Shown piece after piece: positions 41,968 to 46,309 of a DNA stretch of 46,309 nt; position 1 is the first letter of the stretch; every line of letters starts with the position of its first letter. Source of the DNA: Bacteroidales bacterium (GTDB lineage: Bacteria; Bacteroidota; Bacteroidia; Bacteroidales; F082); assembly GCA_017381865.1 (NCBI GenBank), contig JAFOBJ010000035.1:1-46309 (forward strand). The letters are read 5' to 3'. The notes under the pieces were generated by a model. The model had not been told where the DNA came from. It did not search any database and saw only the letters and a list, made by a program, of their open reading frames with translations. Made by a program: the position numbers and the translations under genes.

Positions 41968-42165
41968 TTCATATAGAGCTACAGGACCGAGATGCCATAT
42001 TTTAGATGATTCAGTTTCTAGTTTTTTATAAGTGGCAGAGGAGTAAATTTCTCTTATAGCATCGATAATGCTAACATCATTGTCTTCCATAAGCATTTCT
42101 GTCATCCAGGCTATTTTGCCAGGCAATAATAAATACAGATTATCTTGGTTTATTTCTAAGTTCAT
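41947..42165 (-). CDS. Small protein of the DUF3791-DUF3990 cassette
   Basis: This 72-residue acidic protein is of unknown function. It has a predicted helical fold (MTEMLMEDNDVSIIDAIREIYSS) followed by TYKKLETESSKIWHLGP, a pattern that I recall beside DUF3990 genes in gut bacteria. It starts 2 bases after the DUF3990 stop, so it is in the same operon. Its last five residues, LSEEK, are identical to the end of the neighbouring PFOR and lie in the duplicated 102-bp repeat, so the natural C-terminus may have been replaced on insertion. Confidence 0.78.
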   Translation of the reverse strand: MNLEINQDNLYLLLPGKIAWMTEMLMEDNDVSIIDAIREIYSSATYKKLETESSKIWHLGPVALYEKLSEEK

Positions 42166-42167
42166 AA

Positions 42168-42647
42168 TTATATTATTTTTGATTCTATGAATTTAAGTGC
42201 TAGCAGTGATTTTTCTGTATGAAACAGATATTGGTCAACCAATTTGTATGTTTTTAATTCACTGATAAGATTTTCTTTGTTTAACAATCCGCTTTCATAT
42301 AATGTAAATGCAGCATAAACTCTATCGTTAGCCACAGGTCCATAAACGATGTCGTAATTATGGTGGAAGCTTTTATTTGTGCGGTTGCTCATTACGAAAT
42401 CAAGCCATTCTTCAGTGGGTGAATTGAAAATGAGACAATTTAATTGCCGCAGTGCCGATTCGTCAAATTCGAAGATGTTGACAAATCCGTGATTTGTGTT
42501 ATTTTCTGTTATTTTTCGTTGAACCCATTCTTTTGCTTGATTATATGATGTGGTTGTGTAAAAACCATTCCCGTAATCAAGAGTTCTGTTTGGTATCAGT
42601 ATTTCTGGGATTCTTACTTCTTCAATACTTCCATGATAAAGTTTCAT
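42168..42647 (-). CDS. DUF3990 protein (putative ADP-ribosyltransferase fold)
   Basis: This 159-residue protein has the DUF3990 layout: LYHGS at the N-terminus and [18 protein letters not shown] (24-41). These resemble the His and Tyr motifs of H-Y-E-type ADP-ribosyltransferases; a third acidic motif is not certain. I recall the family as assigned to the ADP-ribosyl clan, but no activity is known to me. Its start overlaps the DUF3791 stop as ATGA (42644-42647), suggesting translational coupling. A toxin or effector role with DUF3791 or the third gene as partner is a guess from size and arrangement. Confidence 0.82.
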   Translation of the reverse strand: MKLYHGSIEEVRIPEILIPNRTLDYGNGFYTTTSYNQAKEWVQRKITENNTNHGFVNIFEFDESALRQLNCLIFNSPTEEWLDFVMSNRTNKSFHHNYDIVYGPVANDRVYAAFTLYESGLLNKENLISELKTYKLVDQYLFHTEKSLLALKFIESKII

Positions 42648-42868
42648 ATTTTTTTTGTTTTTCTTAGTTCTATAAATTCCTCAATGTCTTCTAAAATCCA
42701 TTGTCGGCTTTGCGTGTGCAGGACTTCATAATGTTCGTAAAGGTAGTTCAGCACACCGTATTCATATAGTATCTGAGATGCTGTTTCACCTGTTATTTTT
42801 TTTTCATTCTTATATTGTTCAATGCAGAATGATATAAAGTATGCGATATCCTGCTTCTTGCTATTCAT
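42644..42868 (-). CDS. DUF3791 protein
   Basis: This 74-residue protein reads as DUF3791: an N-terminal helix ([60 protein letters not shown]). The pattern LYEHYxxLHTQS is characteristic. I used the ATG at 42868; the upstream extension reads through the promoter region. It is the first gene of the three-gene cassette and overlaps DUF3990 by 4 bases. Function is unknown; a small partner coupled to a possible enzyme fits an antitoxin or chaperone role. Confidence 0.85.
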   Translation of the reverse strand: MNSKKQDIAYFISFCIEQYKNEKKITGETASQILYEYGVLNYLYEHYEVLHTQSRQWILEDIEEFIELRKTKKI

Positions 42869-42887
42869 TTTATACGAAATATATCTG

Positions 42888-42895
42888 CAAATATA
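42888..42895 (-). promoter_or_regulatory. -7 promoter box of the DUF3791-DUF3990 cassette
   Basis: The minus strand reads TATATTTG, 19 bases before the DUF3791 ATG and inside the unique segment between the two 102-bp repeats. The cassette thus carries its own promoter. Confidence 0.6.
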
Positions 42896-42927
42896 ACAAA
42901 ATCCACATAAAAATGACATGTAACTTT

Positions 42928-43029
42928 ATAAAAAAAACTCTGAAATTCCATTCCGGAATTCCAGAGTTTTTAGTTCAAAGGCTTTAGTACAAGAGCCTTA
43001 GTTTAATATTATTTCTCTTCGCTTAATTT
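42928..43029. repeat. 102-bp direct repeat, copy B
   Basis: This copy contains the last codons, stop and terminator of the PFOR gene. It differs from 41866-41967 at three positions only. Confidence 0.95.
42935..42969 (-). terminator. Terminator of the PFOR gene
   Basis: Arms AAACTCTGAAATTC / GAATTCCAGAGTTT with a CATTCCG loop; a T-run follows on the minus strand. It is the counterpart of the terminator at 41873-41907. Confidence 0.85.
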
Positions 43030-46000
43030 CTTGTAACCTTCGTAGCGAAGTTTTGCATATTGTTCAGTCTTAGCGAACAATTCTTTTGCTTCTTCTGGGA
43101 ATGTCTTTAACAATGAGTTGTAACGGACTTCACCCATGATGAAGTTTTGGAACTTGCTCCAGTCTGGTTCTTTGCTATCCAAGTGGAAACCGTTTTGACC
43201 TGCTTCTTCTTCAGCTGGGTTGTAACGGTAGAGTTGCCAGTAACCGCATTCGACTGCCAATTTTTCTTCGTTTTGTGTGCGGCCCATGCCAGCTTTGATG
43301 CCGTGGTTGATACATGGAGCGTAGCAGATGACGAGTGATGGACCTGGATAAGCTTCAGCTTCTTTGATAGCTTTGAAATATTGAGCTTGGTTTGCGCCCA
43401 TCGCTACTTGTGCGACATAGACGTAGCCGTAGCTCTTAGCGATCATGCCGAGGTCTTTCTTGCGTAATTTCTTACCTGAAGCGGCGAATTTAGCGACAGC
43501 ACCTGTTGGAGTAGCTTTTGATGACTGACCGCCAGTATTTGAATAAACTTCGGTATCGAGGACGAGAACGTTGACGTCTTCACCAGATGCCAAAACGTGG
43601 TCTAAGCCGCCGAAACCGATGTCGTATGCCCAGCCGTCACCGCCGATAATCCATTGTGACTTCTTGACCAAGTGGTCTTTCAACTCAACAATATCTTTGC
43701 AGTATGAGCAGTTGCATTTACCTGCCAACTCAAGGATTTGAGGAGCGAGTTTTTCTGTGACTTGGCCATTTTCGCGGTTGTCAATCCATTGTTGGAAGAG
43801 AGCTTTCAATTCTGCTGTGCAGCATTTACATTCTTCGATAGCTTCTTTCATGATGCGTTCAACGCGGTCGCGGAGTTTGTTTGTAGCAGTCTGCATACCA
43901 AGACCGAATTCAGCATTGTCTTCGAACAAGCTGTTAGCCCAAGCCACGCCCTTGCCGCTTCTGTAGTTTTTACAATATGGAGTTGCAGGAGCTGAACCGC
44001 CGTAGATTGAAGAACAACCTGTTGCGTTAGCTACTATCATTCTTTCGCCGAAGAGTTGTGTGATAGTCTTGATATAAGGTGTCTCACCGCAGCCAGCACA
44101 AGCGCCAGAGAACTCGAACAATGGTTGAGCGAATTGGCTGTTCTTGATGTTAGCGTATTTGTCGATGAGTTCGTCTTTATATGTCACTTTGTGTTGACCA
44201 TATTCCCAGTTTTCAGCTTGGTTGAGTTGGCTTTCGAATGGTTGCATTACCAATGCTTTTTCTTTAGCAGGACATACGTCGGCGCAGTTGCCGCAACCTG
44301 TACAGTCCATTACTGACACTTGCATACGGAAGTGCATGCCAGCCAATTCTTTTGGCATTTTAACGTCGATGGCTTTCATTGACTCAGGAGCGTTAGCCAA
44401 TTCTTCGTCTGTCATTACGACTGGACGGATAGCTGCGTGAGGACATACCAAAGAACATTGGTTACATTGGATACAGTTTTCTGATTTCCATTCTGGAACT
44501 ACTGTAGCAACGCCGCGTTTTTCGTATGCTGTTGTACCTGCAGGGAATGTGCCGTCGATGATTTCTTCGAATGTGCTTACAGGAAGGTCGTTGCCTAACT
44601 GAGCTGTCATTGGACGCATAATCTTGTTGATGAATTCAGGTGCGCCTTTCAATGGTTCCAATACGAAGTCTGTCTTGCAGCTTAATTTTGCCCATTCTGC
44701 TGGGATTTCCAATTTTGTTATTTCACCGCCGCGGTCAACAGCTGCGAAGTTCATCTTAACGACGTCTTCACCTTTCTTGCCGTATGATTTCACGATGAAT
44801 TTCTTCATTTGTTCAACAGCGAGGTCGTAAGGGATAACGCCTGAAATCTTGAAGAATGCTGATTGGAGAATTGTATTTGTACGATTACCTAAACCGATTT
44901 CGTCAGCGATCTTAGTAGCGTCGATGATGTACATATTAATGTTATGTACAGCCAAATATTTTTTAACGAAGTTTGGAAGGTGGTTCTTTGTTTCTTCAAC
45001 ATCCCATGGTGAGTTGTAGAGGAATGTACCATTGTCTTTCAAACCGCGCAAGCAGTCATATTTGCTTAAGTATGAAGGTACGTGAACAGCGACGAAGTCT
45101 GGAGTACCAACGAGATAAGGAGCCAAGATAGGTTTGTCGCCGAAACGGAGGTGTGAACATGTGTAACCGCCTGATTTCTTTGAGTCGTAATCGAAGTAAG
45201 CTTGGCTATATTTGTTTGTGTTGTCACCGATAATCTTGATAGAGTTCTTGTTAGCACCAACAGTACCGTCAGCGCCGAGGCCGTAGAACTTAGCTTCGAA
45301 TGTTCCTTCTGGGAGGATTGAGAATTCTGGAAGCATTGGGAGAGAACCAAATGTAACGTCGTCGTTGATACCGATAGTGAATCTGTTACGAGGTTCTGGA
45401 CGTTCTAAGTTTTTGAATACTGACAATATGTGAGCTGGTGTTGTATCTTTTGATGACAAACCATAACGACCGCCGATGATGTGTGGCAAGTGTGTGCTAT
45501 GATGTCTGAACAAGTCGTTGTAAGCTTCAACAACGTCTAAGTAGAGAGGTTCGCCGTTAGCGCCGGTGTCTTTTGTTCTGTCTAATACGCAGATACGTTT
45601 TACTGTATCAGGAACGACATTCAAGAGATATTTCACGCTGAAAGGACGATAGAGGTGTACGCTTACCAAACCGACTTTCTTGCCTTCTGCGTTAAGTTTG
45701 TCGACGACAGTCTTGATGACGTCGGTGATAGAACCCATAGCGATGATGATGTTTGTAGCATCTGGTGCGCCATAGTATGTGAAAGGAGCGTATTCACGGC
45801 CAGTGATTTTGCTCATTTCTTTCATATATTTTGCTACTATGTCAGGAAGAGCATAGTAGTATTTGTTTTGCAATTCGCGTGTTTGGAAATAGATGTCTGG
45901 GTTTTGAGCTGTACCGCGTGTTACAGGATGTTCTGGGTTCAGAGCGCGTTCGCGGTATTCTTTGAGAGCTTTCCAGTTGACAAGTTTCTTGATTTCTTCT

Positions 46001-46309
46001 TGGTCGGCTGCTTCAACTTTTTGGATTTCGTGTGATGTACGGAAACCATCGAAGAAGTGCATGAAAGGAACGCGACCTTCGATAGCTGCGAGGTGAGCTA
46101 CTGGTGCGAGGTCCATGATTTCTTGTACTGAACCTGTTGCTAAAAGAGCGAAACCTGTTTGACGTGCGCTCATAACGTCGGCGTGGTCACCGAAGATTGA
46201 CAATGCTTGAGCTGCCAAAGCACGAGCTGAAACATGGAAAACGCCAGGAAGCAATTCACCTGCTATTTTATACATATTAGGAATCATCAACAAGAGACCT
46301 TGTGATGCT
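43009..46309 (-). CDS. Pyruvate:ferredoxin (flavodoxin) oxidoreductase, 5' end cut by window edge
   Basis: This large anaerobic enzyme oxidises pyruvate to acetyl-CoA and CO2, passing electrons to ferredoxin. About 1100 codons are visible. The frame stays open to the right edge (preceding residues ASQGLLLMIPNMYKIAGEL), so roughly 80 N-terminal residues are missing. Visible parts are the domain I/II pyruvate-binding segments, the EKR-type domain, a pair of [4Fe-4S] sites (CIQCNQCSLVCPH and CTGCGNCADVCP) and the TPP domain with ACAGCGETPY and GGDGWAYDIGFGG. The 3' end lies in the duplicated 102-bp repeat. No frameshift is seen. Confidence 0.96.
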   Translation of the reverse strand, partial: ASQGLLLMIPNMYKIAGELLPGVFHVSARALAAQALSIFGDHADVMSARQTGFALLATGSVQEIMDLAPVAHLAAIEGRVPFMHFFDGFRTSHEIQKVEAADQEEIKKLVNWKALKEYRERALNPEHPVTRGTAQNPDIYFQTRELQNKYYYALPDIVAKYMKEMSKITGREYAPFTYYGAPDATNIIIAMGSITDVIKTVVDKLNAEGKKVGLVSVHLYRPFSVKYLLNVVPDTVKRICVLDRTKDTGANGEPLYLDVVEAYNDLFRHHSTHLPHIIGGRYGLSSKDTTPAHILSVFKNLERPEPRNRFTIGINDDVTFGSLPMLPEFSILPEGTFEAKFYGLGADGTVGANKNSIKIIGDNTNKYSQAYFDYDSKKSGGYTCSHLRFGDKPILAPYLVGTPDFVAVHVPSYLSKYDCLRGLKDNGTFLYNSPWDVEETKNHLPNFVKKYLAVHNINMYIIDATKIADEIGLGNRTNTILQSAFFKISGVIPYDLAVEQMKKFIVKSYGKKGEDVVKMNFAAVDRGGEITKLEIPAEWAKLSCKTDFVLEPLKGAPEFINKIMRPMTAQLGNDLPVSTFEEIIDGTFPAGTTAYEKRGVATVVPEWKSENCIQCNQCSLVCPHAAIRPVVMTDEELANAPESMKAIDVKMPKELAGMHFRMQVSVMDCTGCGNCADVCPAKEKALVMQPFESQLNQAENWEYGQHKVTYKDELIDKYANIKNSQFAQPLFEFSGACAGCGETPYIKTITQLFGERMIVANATGCSSIYGGSAPATPYCKNYRSGKGVAWANSLFEDNAEFGLGMQTATNKLRDRVERIMKEAIEECKCCTAELKALFQQWIDNRENGQVTEKLAPQILELAGKCNCSYCKDIVELKDHLVKKSQWIIGGDGWAYDIGFGGLDHVLASGEDVNVLVLDTEVYSNTGGQSSKATPTGAVAKFAASGKKLRKKDLGMIAKSYGYVYVAQVAMGANQAQYFKAIKEAEAYPGPSLVICYAPCINHGIKAGMGRTQNEEKLAVECGYWQLYRYNPAEEEAGQNGFHLDSKEPDWSKFQNFIMGEVRYNSLLKTFPEEAKELFAKTEQYAKLRYEGYKKLSEEK

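Noticed and set aside
41866-43029. Insertion sequence
   Set aside because: There is no transposase and no terminal inverted repeats; the flanks are direct repeats of a gene end.

Overview
The window reads as the chromosome of a low-GC member of the Bacteroidota, most likely Bacteroidales. The signs are Bacteroidota-type promoters (a TAnnTTTG -7 box, usually TATCTTTG, ahead of many genes), few Shine-Dalgarno sites, a gldE-gldD pair, ExbB with two ExbD paralogues, a DAHP synthase/chorismate mutase fusion, a 30-residue basic protein next to HU, secreted GlcNAc exoglycosidases and a pyruvate:ferredoxin oxidoreductase (anaerobe). The species cannot be named from the sequence.

Layout. 1-2.5 kb: ExbB / 4-TM protein / ExbD / ExbD proton-channel operon (minus), then tRNA-Ser(GGA). 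2.8-9.2 kb (minus): ansA, tatD, hflX, trpS, rng, a bS22/mS38-like mini-protein and HU. 9.4-13.2 kb (plus): ssb, gldE, gldD, corA. 13.3-16.6 kb (minus): SulP transporter and glyA. 17.1-18.7 kb (plus): polyprenyl diphosphate synthase and an outer-membrane barrel. 19.1-26.4 kb: ruvB (minus), a plus-strand group (SPOR protein, universal stress protein, unknown, barrel), then a PAP2-like protein, rpoN and asnS (minus). 26.7-34 kb: a lipoprotein, DAHPS-CM, GH89 alpha-N-acetylglucosaminidase, a 7 x 66-bp tandem array, a YitT protein and a GH20 hexosaminidase lipoprotein. 34-39.1 kb (plus): small unknowns, DUF2461, and an ECF sigma / anti-sigma-like / DUF4097-like / outer-membrane-barrel operon whose last gene carries a one-base frameshift. 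39.1-46.3 kb (minus): 5-formyl-THF cyclo-ligase, pyk, an NADPH-dependent FMN reductase, a three-gene DUF3791-DUF3990-small-protein cassette, and PFOR cut by the right edge.

The most unusual property is a pervasive system of degenerate short tandem repeats with a period of 7 (sometimes 8) bases, found in most intergenic regions. They run into coding sequence: they supply the signal-peptide region and stop codon of gldD, a linker in the GH89 enzyme and the C-terminus of the GH20 enzyme. At three places octamer arrays face each other as long hairpin arms followed by a T-tract, so they look like repeat-built terminators. At gldD, the only nearby ATG is exactly seven heptamers upstream of the first usual start codon in the gene's frame, and is out of frame by one heptamer. 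Loss of one unit would restore a full lipoprotein signal peptide, as expected of a slippage-controlled contingency locus.

The second notable object is the 0.96-kb DUF3791-DUF3990 cassette. It lies between two 102-bp direct repeats (3 mismatches), each holding the last codons and terminator of the gene beside it. One copy is the 3' end of the PFOR gene, which looks like insertion with duplication of a gene end.
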